Assembly (NCBI RefSeq): GCF_016790065.1
Contig: NZ_JAEUPY010000850.1
Span: 1-34,122, forward strand
Length of the DNA: 34,122 nt
From: Steroidobacter sp.
Lineage (GTDB): Bacteria > Pseudomonadota > Gammaproteobacteria > Steroidobacterales > Steroidobacteraceae
Direction of reading: 5' to 3'
Every line of letters starts with the position of its first letter. Position 1 is the first letter of the stretch. The notes under the pieces were generated by a model. It made no database searches. It worked only from the letters and a program-made list of their open reading frames with translations, and was not told the DNA's origin. The position numbers and the translations under genes were made by a program. Of the stretch, positions 23,536 through 31,553 are shown in pieces.

Positions 23536-25812
23536 CTAAACCGAATACCCTTCCTTGGTAAATGGCATCGACCGCACCCGCTGTCCGGTCGCGGCGAAGA
23601 TCGCATTGGCGATAGTCGGAGCGACTGGCGGGAGGGCGGGTTCGCCGATGCCGGTGGGGGTGAAGTCGCTTTCGATGAAGTACGACTCGATCTTCGGCGT
23701 GCTGGCGATGCGCAGAATCGGGTAGCTGTCGAAATTGTTTTGCACGATGCGGCCATTCTCGAAGTCGATCTGTTGGCCCATCGCTGCGCTGAAGCCGTCG
23801 ATGACCGCGCCTTCGGTTTGATTCTCGGCGCCGCTCAGATTCACGATCGGGCCGACGTCGCCGGCGACGACGATGCGGTGGACGGTGAGTTTGCGGTTGG
23901 CGTCGACGCTGACTTCGGCGACTTCGGCGAAGTGGCCGGCGTGGCTGAAGTGGAAGGCCAGGCCCATGCCGCGGCCCTTGGGTAATGAACGGCCCCAGCC
24001 GGCTTTCTCCGCCGCGAGTTTGATAACGGCAGCAGCGCGGCCGGTGTTCAGAGCGAACTCATTGCCTGGTTGCAACCAACGAGGCTCACCCATTACCTCG
24101 AGCAAGAATTCCAAGTGATCGCGTTTGGCGCTCACGGCACATTCGTGCAGGAACGACTGAGTAGCGAATGCAACGGAGCAAGAGCGAGGCGCGCGCCAAG
24201 GGCCGGTGGGAATTTTCAGAGGCAGCTTGGTCTGAGTGAGACGAGCATTGGGCAGTAGCTGAGCAGGAAACTCATCCGCGGGCAGATCGCCACCGCTGGT
24301 GGGCCGCTGGCCGTCTTGAGTGAACGTGATGAAATGATTCTGCCACGCGACCAGCTTGCCAGCCTGGTCCAACCCGCCTTTGAACGAATGGAAGCCGCCA
24401 ACGCGATAGAAGTCGTGGTGCATGTCATCTTCGCGAGTCCACTGCAGCTTCACCGGTACACCGGCTTGTTTAGCAATGGCCGCAGCTTCGCACATGTAAT
24501 CGTTCATCAAGCGACGGCCGAAGCCACCGCCGACGCGGGTCTGATGCAATGTGACTTTGTCGGGCGCGATGCCGAGCACGTCGGCAACCAGCTTCATGCC
24601 CGACTCGGGTGTCTGAGTCGGCGACCAGATTTCGATGGCGCCGTCCTTGAACCAAGCTGTGGTGTTCTGCGGTTCCAACGGCGCATGAGCGATGAACGGA
24701 TAAGAATAAAAAGCTTCGACCGGCTTCGACTCCGCGAACACCTTGTCGACGTCGCCCGTGTTACGAATCGAATCCGGCCCCGAGGTCGACGCGAGTTTCT
24801 TCGCCTGTTCGACATACGCTGACCAGCTGTCCTTGGACGCCTCGGTCTCATCCCACTTCACTTGCAGCTTCTGACGTGCGCTGAACGCTGCCCAAGTGGA
24901 CTTGGCGAGAATCGCCACGCCCGGCATCACTTCAGTGGGCTTGCCAGTGCCAGCGACGACGAACGCCTGCGTCACGCCAGGCAGCTGCCGAATCTCATCC
25001 AGATTCGCTTCGATCACTTTGCCGCCCACCGCCGGCGATTTCACGAACACGGCGTAGTGCATGCCCGGCAACACTTGATCGATACCGAACAGCGGCTGGC
25101 CTGTGACGATGGCGTGATTGTCGACACCGCCGATGCGCTTGCCGAGCAGCTTGTACTCGCTGCGAGTCTTTAGCTTGATCGTCTTGTCATCCGGCACCGG
25201 CAAAGCAGCGGCCGCAGTAGCCAACGACGCGTAGGTCGCCTTGCGCTTGCTCGCCTTATGAAACACGGTGCTGTTCTCAGTGGTGAGTTCGGCCTCACTC
25301 ACTTTCCACTGCTTGGCCGCGGCACTAACCAGCATCGCGCGACCGACAGCGCCGGCACGTCGCAACTGATCCCACGACATCGGAATCGATCGCGAGCCAC
25401 CCGCGCTCTGTCGACCGAACGCCGCTGGATTGATCGCAGCCTGTTCGACTTTCACGTGCGCCCAATCGGCATCGAGCTCTTCAGCGATGATCATCGGGAA
25501 CGCAGTCTTGATGCCCTGGCCGATCTCCGGCGCCTTGGAAAACAACGTGATGGTGCCGTCGGAAGAAACGCGCAGGAACGCATTGGGCGCAAATTCCCCA
25601 GACGTTTTGCCGGACGCCTTGCCATTCGCCCGCGCCTCGCCTTGCTCACCGACATAGAACGCCAGCACCAAGCCACCGCCGACCAGGCCGGAGACTTTAA
25701 AAAACGTGCGACGACTAAACTTGTTAACAACAGCAGACTGCGCCTCGGCGGCCTGAAGCAACGCCTGCACATACGCATCGGAGGACAGAATCGAAGTTTC
25801 GGCTGCGCTCAT
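23536..25812 (-). CDS. Molybdopterin-binding subunit of an IorB-like aldehyde/isoquinoline oxidoreductase
   Basis: This 758-residue protein is the large catalytic subunit of a xanthine-oxidase-superfamily molybdenum hydroxylase. It is of the two-subunit isoquinoline 1-oxidoreductase or aldehyde dehydrogenase type, without a separate FAD subunit. A twin-arginine signal is present but displaced: SRRTFFKVSGLVGGGLVLAF starts near residue 33 after an acidic/Ala-rich extension. Family phrases include KAPEIGQGIKTAFPMIIAEE, SRSIPMSWDQLRRAGA, HAPLEPQNTTAWF, TRVGGGFGRRL, PTGPWRAPRSC and a C-terminal GIGEPALPPVAPTIANAIF. The glutamate in GIGEPALPP is probably the active-site base. It lies 16 bases downstream of the 2Fe-2S subunit gene, and the complex is probably exported by Tat. 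The substrate, and the electron acceptor (often a cytochrome c, not seen here), are unknown. Confidence 0.93.
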   Translation of the reverse strand: MSAAETSILSSDAYVQALLQAAEAQSAVVNKFSRRTFFKVSGLVGGGLVLAFYVGEQGEARANGKASGKTSGEFAPNAFLRVSSDGTITLFSKAPEIGQGIKTAFPMIIAEELDADWAHVKVEQAAINPAAFGRQSAGGSRSIPMSWDQLRRAGAVGRAMLVSAAAKQWKVSEAELTTENSTVFHKASKRKATYASLATAAAALPVPDDKTIKLKTRSEYKLLGKRIGGVDNHAIVTGQPLFGIDQVLPGMHYAVFVKSPAVGGKVIEANLDEIRQLPGVTQAFVVAGTGKPTEVMPGVAILAKSTWAAFSARQKLQVKWDETEASKDSWSAYVEQAKKLASTSGPDSIRNTGDVDKVFAESKPVEAFYSYPFIAHAPLEPQNTTAWFKDGAIEIWSPTQTPESGMKLVADVLGIAPDKVTLHQTRVGGGFGRRLMNDYMCEAAAIAKQAGVPVKLQWTREDDMHHDFYRVGGFHSFKGGLDQAGKLVAWQNHFITFTQDGQRPTSGGDLPADEFPAQLLPNARLTQTKLPLKIPTGPWRAPRSCSVAFATQSFLHECAVSAKRDHLEFLLEVMGEPRWLQPGNEFALNTGRAAAVIKLAAEKAGWGRSLPKGRGMGLAFHFSHAGHFAEVAEVSVDANRKLTVHRIVVAGDVGPIVNLSGAENQTEGAVIDGFSAAMGQQIDFENGRIVQNNFDSYPILRIASTPKIESYFIESDFTPTGIGEPALPPVAPTIANAIFAATGQRVRSMPFTKEGYSV

Positions 25813-25828
25813 GTGAAATCCCTCGCGC

Positions 25829-26308
25829 TTAGTTCTTGCTCACGATCTCGCCGGCTTTCGACGCGGCGGCGTGAATGGCTTTGCGAATACGCGTGTAGGT
25901 GCCACAGCGGCACAGGTTGCCGGCCATCGCCGCATCGATGTCGGCATCGGTGGGTTTGGGATTGGTCTGGAGCAGCGCCGTCGCCGCCATGATCTGACCA
26001 GCTTGGCAGTAACCGCATTGAGCAACGTCGTGCTCGATCCACGCGGCCTGCACGGCGTTCAACTTGCCGTCCTTGCTGGCCAGGCCTTCGATGGTGGTGA
26101 TCTTCTGGCCGACTGTCGCGCTTGCCGGGATCACGCAGGAGCGCACTGGCGTGCCGTTCAGATGCACGGTGCAGGCTCCGCACTGAGCCACGCCGCAGCC
26201 GTATTTGGTGCCTACCAGGCCGAGCTGATCGCGCAGCACCCAGAGTAGCGGGGTGGTGTCGTCGACATCGTCGACCGCGAGTTCTTTGCCGTTGATGTTC
26301 AAGCGCAT
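25829..26308 (-). CDS. 2Fe-2S subunit of the IorAB-like molybdenum hydroxylase
   Basis: This 159-residue small subunit has two iron-sulfur clusters. The N-terminal plant-ferredoxin-type cluster uses the Cys residues of [17 protein letters not shown] and the later SC of VRSC. The C-terminal helical cluster domain uses [12 protein letters not shown] and [11 protein letters not shown]. It passes electrons from the molybdenum centre of the partner subunit. The ATG at 26308 starts directly at [10 protein letters not shown], the usual family start, with AGGA eight bases upstream; an upstream extension in the same frame is Arg-rich and unlikely. No signal peptide is present, consistent with co-export bound to the Tat-signal-bearing partner (inference). 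The genes form a two-gene operon, divergent from the flavoprotein gene at 26499. Confidence 0.95.
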   Translation of the reverse strand: MRLNINGKELAVDDVDDTTPLLWVLRDQLGLVGTKYGCGVAQCGACTVHLNGTPVRSCVIPASATVGQKITTIEGLASKDGKLNAVQAAWIEHDVAQCGYCQAGQIMAATALLQTNPKPTDADIDAAMAGNLCRCGTYTRIRKAIHAAASKAGEIVSKN

Positions 26309-26442
26309 GGCAGTCGTCCTGGCTCGGGGCTGGGAGCGGCCGATTCTTCCATGGCTCGGCAGCCCGGACAATGCAGTTGGGCGCGTCTCGGTGGCGACTT
26401 ATCGCAGCCGGTGGGTAGTCCAGCTCACCACGCGCAAAGGCA

Positions 26443-26473
26443 CGGCAGGGGCGCTTGTGTAGAATCCCTGCCG
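26443..26473. promoter_or_regulatory. 8-bp inverted repeat flanking a -10 element upstream of the flavoprotein gene
   Basis: CGGCAGGG (26443-26450) and CCCTGCCG (26466-26473) are perfect inverted copies around 15 bases that contain TGTGTAGAAT, an extended -10-like element (TAGAAT at 26460-26465). No good -35 is visible, fitting an extended -10 promoter. A dimer bound to the repeat would sit over the promoter. The start site would be near 26472, before the GAGGGGGG ribosome binding site at 26483-26490. The rest of 26309-26442 shows no gene. Confidence 0.5.
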
Positions 26474-26498
26474 AACACTCTCGAGGGGGGAAGTAGAT

Positions 26499-27572
26499 TT
26501 GAGTACCGATGTGAGTGACAGCGTGGCTGCCGATGTCGATGGCGCCATTCAAGCCGACGTGGTCATCGTCGGCGCCGGCCCGTGCGGCCTGTTCCAGATT
26601 TTCGAGCTCGGGCTATTGGGCATTCGTGCCCACATCATCGACTCGCTTCAGCATCCCGGCGGCCAGTGCAGCGAGCTGTACCCGGAAAAACCCATCTATG
26701 ACATTCCGGCCTTGCCGGTCTGCGGCGCGCAGGAGCTGGTCGATCGGCTGTTACAACAGGCCAAGCCGTTCAACGCGCAGTTTCATATGGGGCAGGAAGT
26801 CACCGAGCTGAAGGTGCTGCCGGACCACACTTTCCTGGTCAAAACCTCGTTGGACACGCGCTTTCACGCCAAGACCGTGATCATTGCCGGCGGCCTCGGC
26901 TCGTTCCAGCCGCGGCGGCTGGGCTGCGAAGGCGTCGATGTCTTCGAAGCCAAGAGCGTGCACTACAAAGTTAAAAACTCCGCCGAGTTCACCGGCAAGC
27001 ATTTGTTGATTTTCGGCGGCGGCGACTCGGCCCTGGACTGGACCTTGGAGTTCGCCGGCAAGGCGCGCAGCGTCACGTTGGTGCATCGTCGTCCGGAATT
27101 TCGCGCGGCGCCGGCGTCGGTCGCCAAGATGCACGACCTGGTCAACTCCGGCAGCATGCGCTACGTCGAAGGCATCGCGCAGTCGTTGGTGGTCGAGGGC
27201 GGCGAGTTCAAAGGCGTGCGTGTGAAGAAGCCCGATGGTGCCTTCGAAGATCTGCACGCCGATCGTGCGTTGGTGTTCTTCGGTCTGCATCCCAAACTCG
27301 GCCCGATTGCCGAATGGGGCCTGGCGCTGGACAAGCGCGCCATCCAGGTCGACACCGAAAAATTCCAGACCAGCGTGCCTGGCATTTTCGCGGTCGGCGA
27401 CATCAACACCTATCCTGGCAAAAAGAAGCTGATCCTGTCCGGTTTCCACGAAGCAGCACTGGCCGCATTCGCGGTGGCCGCGCATCTGAATCCGGCCAAG
27501 AAAATTCCGCTGCAATACACGACCACCAGCCCCATCATGCAAAAGCGCTTGGGCGTGGCGGGAGAGCAGTGA
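26499..27572 (+). CDS. Thioredoxin-reductase-like ferredoxin/flavodoxin-NADP+ reductase
   Basis: This 357-residue flavoprotein has two nucleotide-binding loops: VVIVGAGPCGLFQIFE for FAD (about residue 22 onward) and LLIFGGGDSALDW for NADPH (about residues 168-180). HRRPEFRA contacts the NADPH phosphate side, and GDINTYPGKKKLILSGFHEA is the second FAD motif. The redox-active CxxC of thioredoxin reductase is absent, which points to the TrxR-like ferredoxin-NADP+ reductase class (YumC-like). The TTG start is supported by a strong GAGGGGGG ribosome binding site eight bases upstream. The thioesterase gene starts one base after its stop. It could supply reduced ferredoxin to the CysI-like reductase downstream, but that link is inference. 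Confidence 0.92.
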   Translation: MSTDVSDSVAADVDGAIQADVVIVGAGPCGLFQIFELGLLGIRAHIIDSLQHPGGQCSELYPEKPIYDIPALPVCGAQELVDRLLQQAKPFNAQFHMGQEVTELKVLPDHTFLVKTSLDTRFHAKTVIIAGGLGSFQPRRLGCEGVDVFEAKSVHYKVKNSAEFTGKHLLIFGGGDSALDWTLEFAGKARSVTLVHRRPEFRAAPASVAKMHDLVNSGSMRYVEGIAQSLVVEGGEFKGVRVKKPDGAFEDLHADRALVFFGLHPKLGPIAEWGLALDKRAIQVDTEKFQTSVPGIFAVGDINTYPGKKKLILSGFHEAALAAFAVAAHLNPAKKIPLQYTTTSPIMQKRLGVAGEQ

Positions 27573-27573
27573 G

Positions 27574-28452
27574 TTGAACGAGCTGTTGGCCGATCTGCTC
27601 CAGGTTCTGAAGCTGGAGCGATTGGAAGTTGACCTGTTTCGCGGCGAAAGTCGCGATCCGGGTGGGCATCGAGTGTTTGGCGGGCAGGTGCTCGGCCAGG
27701 CTTTGGCGGCTGCGTATGCGACCGTCGAGGGCCGGCAAGCACATTCGCTGCATGCCTACTTTTTGCGCGCCGGCGATCCCGACCATCCCATCGTTTACGA
27801 AGTCGACCGCAGCCGCGACGGCAAAAGCTTTTCCTCGCGCCGGGTGGTTGCCATTCAGCATGGCGAACAGATTTTCCACATGTCGGCGTCGTTCCAGGTG
27901 GACGAGGACGCCATCGATCGGCAGGCCGACATGCCGGTCGTGCCCGAGCCTGAATCGTTGCCGGACTTGATGACCGCGGTCGAGGAGTTGAAACGCAAGG
28001 CGCCGGACCGGCCGCGGCCGTTTCGGATTCACGAGCATCCGTTCGATTTCCGGCCGGCCGAGTTGCCTGATCCACTCGCCGAGGTGCCGCGTGAACCGCG
28101 CATCAAGGTCTGGATCCGGCTCAAGGATCGCGTGCCCGACGACCCGATCCTGCATCACTGCCTGCTGGCCTATACCTCGGACTACTTCCTGCTGGGCGCG
28201 GCGAGCATGGATGCCCGCATGGCCAACGACCGGGAGCAGCTGCAGATGGCCAGCATCGACCACGCCATGTGGTTCCATCGCCCGGCTCGGCCCGATGAGT
28301 GGCTGTTGTACGTGCTCGATAGCCCGACGGCTTCGGGAGCGCGCGGCTTCGCTCGGGGCAGCCTGTTCAGCCGGGATGGCCGGCTGGTGGCGTCCACCGC
28401 CCAGGAAGGGCTGGTCCGGCGGGTCAGCGGCGGGTTACCGAAATCAACCTAA
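27574..28452 (+). CDS. tesB: Acyl-CoA thioesterase II
   Basis: This 292-residue double-hotdog thioesterase hydrolyses acyl-CoA to free fatty acid and CoA in the cytoplasm. TesB landmarks are clear: FRGESRDPGGHRVFGGQVLG at the start of hotdog 1, HSLHAYFLRAGDPDHPI, and SFSSRRVVAIQ. The second hotdog contains LLAYTSDYFLLGA (the conserved Asp), ASIDHAMWFHRP, SGARGFARGSLF and STAQEGLVRR (catalytic Gln). The TTG start follows one base after the flavoprotein stop, with GGAG upstream inside that gene, so the pair is translationally linked. No function connects the two obviously. Confidence 0.95.
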   Translation: MNELLADLLQVLKLERLEVDLFRGESRDPGGHRVFGGQVLGQALAAAYATVEGRQAHSLHAYFLRAGDPDHPIVYEVDRSRDGKSFSSRRVVAIQHGEQIFHMSASFQVDEDAIDRQADMPVVPEPESLPDLMTAVEELKRKAPDRPRPFRIHEHPFDFRPAELPDPLAEVPREPRIKVWIRLKDRVPDDPILHHCLLAYTSDYFLLGAASMDARMANDREQLQMASIDHAMWFHRPARPDEWLLYVLDSPTASGARGFARGSLFSRDGRLVASTAQEGLVRRVSGGLPKST

Positions 28453-28544
28453 GTCGTTGATCCGTGTAACCCCTTTCTAACCGACATCTAGTCATATCCA
28501 ACTCGAATTTCTGCTTTTGCGGAGCAGGCTTACAGTCGCGCACC

Positions 28545-30203
28545 ATGTATCAGTACGACCAGATCGATCAGCAGCTCGTTGACCAGCGGGTGGCCCAGTT
28601 TCGGGACCAGACGCGGCGTTATCTCGAAGGCACGCTGTCAGAAGACGATTTCCGGGCCCTGCGCCTGCGTAACGGCCTCTATGTCCAGAAGCATGCCCCC
28701 ATGCTTCGCGTGTCGATTCCCTATGGCCTGTTGAGCGGCGCCCAGGTGCGCGTGCTCGGCCGCATCGCGCGTGAATACGACAAGGACTACGGTCACTTCT
28801 CGACCCGCCAGAACATCCAATACAACTGGCCGAAGCTGGAGACGGTGCCCGACATCCTGGCGCTGCTGGCGACGGTGCAGATGCATGCCATCCAGACCAG
28901 CGGTAATTGCATTCGCAACGTGACCGCGGACCATCTGGCCGGTGTCGCGGCCGATGAGTTGGAAGATCCGCGTCCCTGGTGCGAATACATTCGGCAGTGG
29001 GCGACGCTGCATCCCGAGTTCTCGTATCTGCCGCGTAAGTTCAAGATTGCGGTCACCGGTTCTCCGGCGGATCGCGCCGCTTCACGCGTGCATGACGTTG
29101 GCTTGCACTTGGTGAAGAACGAGCAGGGCGAAGTGGGTTTCGAAGTACTGGTCGGCGGCGGTCTCGGCCGCGCGCCCATGATCGGTCACGTGATTCGCGA
29201 GTTCCTGCCGAAGCGCGATTTGCTGGCGTATCTCGAAGCCATCCTCCGCGTGTACAACCTCGAAGGTCGTCGCGACAACATTCACAAGGCGCGTATCAAA
29301 ATCCTGGTGAAGGCGATTACGCCGGCCAAGATGCGCGAGCTGGTCGAAGAGGAATTCGCGGCTGCCAAAGACACCGCGCCGGTGTTCGATGCCGCTGACT
29401 TCGAGCGCATCAAGGCGCTGTTCACGCCGCCTGCGTACGAGAATTTGCCGGATCAGGACGTCGTGACCGGCAAGCCGGAAGAGTTTCGTCGCTGGTACCA
29501 GTACAACACTCGCAAGCACAAAGTCTCGGGCTATCGGGTCGCGTACCTGTCGCTGAAGTCGCCGAAGCGGCCGCCAGGTGACATCACCTCGGATGAATTG
29601 GATCGCGTCGCCGATCTGGGCGAGAAGTATTCGCTCGACGAGGTCCGTTCGACCCACGACCAGAATCTGCTGTTCGCCCACGTGAAACAGAGCGATCTGT
29701 TCGCACTGTGGCAGGAGTTGAAGCTCAACGATCTGGCCACGGCCAACATCGGTACGCTCACCGACATGATCTGCTGCCCCGGCGGCGATTTCTGCGCGTT
29801 GGCGAATGCCCGCTCGATTCCGTTGGCGGAGCAGATCAATGAGCGCTTCGACAACATCGATTATCTCTACGACCTCGGCGAGATCCAGCTGAAGATGTCC
29901 GGCTGCATGAATGGCTGCGGCCATCATTCCGTCGGCCACATCGGCGTGCTGGGTGTCGATAAGGACGGCGAGGAGTGGTATCAAATCACTCTCGGCGGTT
30001 CCACCGGCGGTCACGATGCGTCGCTGGGCAAGGTGATCGGTCCGTCCGTCGCTCACAACGACGTGGCCGAGACCATCGAACGCATCCTCAATGTTTATGT
30101 CGAGCAGCGGCAGGAAGAGGAACGGTTCCTCGATACCTTCCGTCGTATCGGCGTCGCTCCGTTCAAGGCCAGGGTTTATGCGCCGTCTCATCAAGCAGCG
30201 TGA
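28545..30203 (+). CDS. cysI: Siroheme [4Fe-4S] sulfite/nitrite reductase (CysI-like hemoprotein)
   Basis: This 552-residue hemoprotein of the sulfite/nitrite reductase family has the two pseudo-repeats of the fold (HFSTRQNIQYNW; TSGNCIRNVTADHLAGV; later the second half from about residue 300). The siroheme/iron-sulfur ligands are C411-x5-C417 in CCPGGDFC and C454-x3-C458 in SGCMNGCGHH. The likely role is six-electron reduction of sulfite to sulfide in assimilatory sulfur metabolism; nitrite reduction cannot be excluded. The ATG has no strong Shine-Dalgarno sequence. Its 3' end overlaps the DUF934 gene by 26 bases, a pairing common in proteobacteria. No cysJ flavoprotein is next to it, so electrons probably come from ferredoxin. 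Confidence 0.93.
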   Translation: MYQYDQIDQQLVDQRVAQFRDQTRRYLEGTLSEDDFRALRLRNGLYVQKHAPMLRVSIPYGLLSGAQVRVLGRIAREYDKDYGHFSTRQNIQYNWPKLETVPDILALLATVQMHAIQTSGNCIRNVTADHLAGVAADELEDPRPWCEYIRQWATLHPEFSYLPRKFKIAVTGSPADRAASRVHDVGLHLVKNEQGEVGFEVLVGGGLGRAPMIGHVIREFLPKRDLLAYLEAILRVYNLEGRRDNIHKARIKILVKAITPAKMRELVEEEFAAAKDTAPVFDAADFERIKALFTPPAYENLPDQDVVTGKPEEFRRWYQYNTRKHKVSGYRVAYLSLKSPKRPPGDITSDELDRVADLGEKYSLDEVRSTHDQNLLFAHVKQSDLFALWQELKLNDLATANIGTLTDMICCPGGDFCALANARSIPLAEQINERFDNIDYLYDLGEIQLKMSGCMNGCGHHSVGHIGVLGVDKDGEEWYQITLGGSTGGHDASLGKVIGPSVAHNDVAETIERILNVYVEQRQEEERFLDTFRRIGVAPFKARVYAPSHQAA

Positions 30204-30666
30204 AGTTATCGTCGATGAGTGGCGTTACGCCGACGAGGATCCGATCGGTCGCGAACGCGCGCTGATCCTGCCTTTCGAGCGTTGGAAAGCCGAGCGTGAA
30301 CAGTGGTGGCTGTGGGACGGCCGCCTCGGCGTGCGTCTCGGGGTCACCGACAAAGTGGAAGAGCTGAAGAACGACTTCACTCGCATCGGCTTGGTTGCGC
30401 TCGAATTCGGCGGCATCGGCGAAGGCCGCGGTTACAGCCAGGCTGCCTTACTGCGCTCTCGCTACAAGTTCACCGGCGAGTTGCGCGCGGTCGGCAAGAT
30501 CCAGCGCGATCAGCTGTTCTACATGGCCCGCTGCGGTTTCGACGCCTTCGAACTCCCCGAAGGTGCCGACCTCGACGTCGCGCTCACCGCGTTCGACGAT
30601 TTCTCGGTCGCCTACCAAGGTGCGACGGACGCCGCCGGCGTTCACATCCAGCGTCGGGCGGTTTGA
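30178..30666 (+). CDS. DUF934-family protein associated with sulfite reductase
   Basis: This 162-residue cytoplasmic protein belongs to the DUF934 family (COG3749-like, often annotated as an oxidoreductase and found beside cysI and cysH). Recognisable parts are a DEWRYADED-like start, LPFERWKAER, RLGVRLGVTDKVEEL, the conserved VALEFGGIGEGRGYSQAALL (about residues 68-87), and RDQLFYMARCGFDAFELPEG. The exact activity is not established. The start MRRLIK at 30178 is the usual family start, lies inside the cysI coding end and has AGG close by; an upstream in-frame ATG at 30091 is deeper in cysI and rejected. The overlap implies coupled expression with the reductase. Confidence 0.9.
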   Translation: MRRLIKQREVIVDEWRYADEDPIGRERALILPFERWKAEREQWWLWDGRLGVRLGVTDKVEELKNDFTRIGLVALEFGGIGEGRGYSQAALLRSRYKFTGELRAVGKIQRDQLFYMARCGFDAFELPEGADLDVALTAFDDFSVAYQGATDAAGVHIQRRAV

Positions 30667-30706
30667 TTCTTGAGTTCGCGTGCCTGCGCTCGCGGGCACG
30701 TCGCGC

Positions 30707-31294
30707 CTATGGTGTCCGATGGACGCGAGCGAGCAGCTTGTCGAAATCTTCGATCAGCTCGGACATGCCTGTCACCGAGGCGAACTCTCGAACCCACTGC
30801 CGAACGCCACTCAGGTCCAGATTGGGATGGACTTGAAGCAGTCCCTCGATGTCTTGTAGATCTCGGGGGCGGTGCGCCACCGCTTTCATGATTACAAGAT
30901 CCTCAACTTTGGGCAATCTCACAGTCACGCCGCCGATGATGTGGCGCTTGCCGTTCGTAACTGCATCTTCCTCGAAGGGTAAGCCGCCGAGGATGATGTC
31001 GATATCGATCTGGGTTTCTTGATGTCGTAACAACAGAACTCGCGAACGACGCGCGAATTCGACGGCGTCGTCAATTCTGGGAACGATGCCGTAGTTGCTA
31101 GCCGCGCCCACGGCTGCACTCCATTCAGACTCTGAAATGATGGCGAGTGCATCAATGTCTTGGGTGAACCGAGGCCGGCCTAAGAACGAGGCCGCTACTC
31201 CACCCACAATGACCGACTGCGCTTGAATTGCATCCAACCACCTGCCGAGATCGAGCAGTGGCTTTAGCAAATTCGCAGGCAGGCCATCAGCCAC
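30707..31294 (-). CDS. Nucleotidyltransferase-fold protein (AbiEii/MNT-like, possible toxin)
   Basis: This 195-residue protein has the minimal nucleotidyltransferase signature: GG-x8-GRPRFTQDIDAL (about residues 31-53, two Asp of the metal site) and a later IDIDIILGGLP (third Asp), then PKVEDLVIMKAVAHRPRDLQDIEGL, a helix typical of the AbiEii/DUF6036-type nucleotidyltransferases. Such proteins transfer nucleotides to RNA or protein targets and several act as toxins; the activity here is unproven. It starts at GTG 31294, overlapping by eight bases the end of a small upstream gene. That small-gene-first, overlapping layout resembles toxin-antitoxin pairs. No phage or transposon gene surrounds it. 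Confidence 0.82.
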   Translation of the reverse strand: MADGLPANLLKPLLDLGRWLDAIQAQSVIVGGVAASFLGRPRFTQDIDALAIISESEWSAAVGAASNYGIVPRIDDAVEFARRSRVLLLRHQETQIDIDIILGGLPFEEDAVTNGKRHIIGGVTVRLPKVEDLVIMKAVAHRPRDLQDIEGLLQVHPNLDLSGVRQWVREFASVTGMSELIEDFDKLLARVHRTP

Positions 31295-31514
31295 TCATCG
31301 CTCTCCGGATCCTGGTCCAGCGGTCTCTTACGTCGACGATCTCCTGGTCACGCGACTCATCGCGTCGGAAGAGATCTCGTGATGCCATCAGCACCGCAAG
31401 TTGGCGCGCTTTCGTATCCATGGATGCGGCGCGCAGCTCGGTCGCTTCTGCCTCACGGACCAGATCCCAGCGGTTCAGATAGGTGCGAGCGTCTTTGGGA
31501 GTAATCGAGGCCAT
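31287..31514 (-). CDS. 75-aa small partner protein upstream of the nucleotidyltransferase
   Basis: This gene encodes a small, charged, probably all-helical protein (MASITPKDARTYLNRWDLV, then TKARQLAVLMASRDLF and DVRDRWTRIRRAMSG). It is not membrane-bound and has no recognisable DNA-binding fold. Its last eight bases overlap the start of the nucleotidyltransferase gene, so the two are coupled. Position and size fit an antitoxin or regulatory partner; similar short proteins often precede nucleotidyltransferases of this type. The coding call rests on the overlap and composition; the role is inference. Confidence 0.72.
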   Translation of the reverse strand: MASITPKDARTYLNRWDLVREAEATELRAASMDTKARQLAVLMASRDLFRRDESRDQEIVDVRDRWTRIRRAMSG

Positions 31515-31553
31515 GGCGCAGATGATACGCCTGTCTGGATCAAAAGCGTGGCG

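Noticed and set aside
29082-30194. 370-codon frame antisense to cysI
   Set aside because: It is a shadow of the cysI codon pattern; no ribosome binding site or domain is seen.
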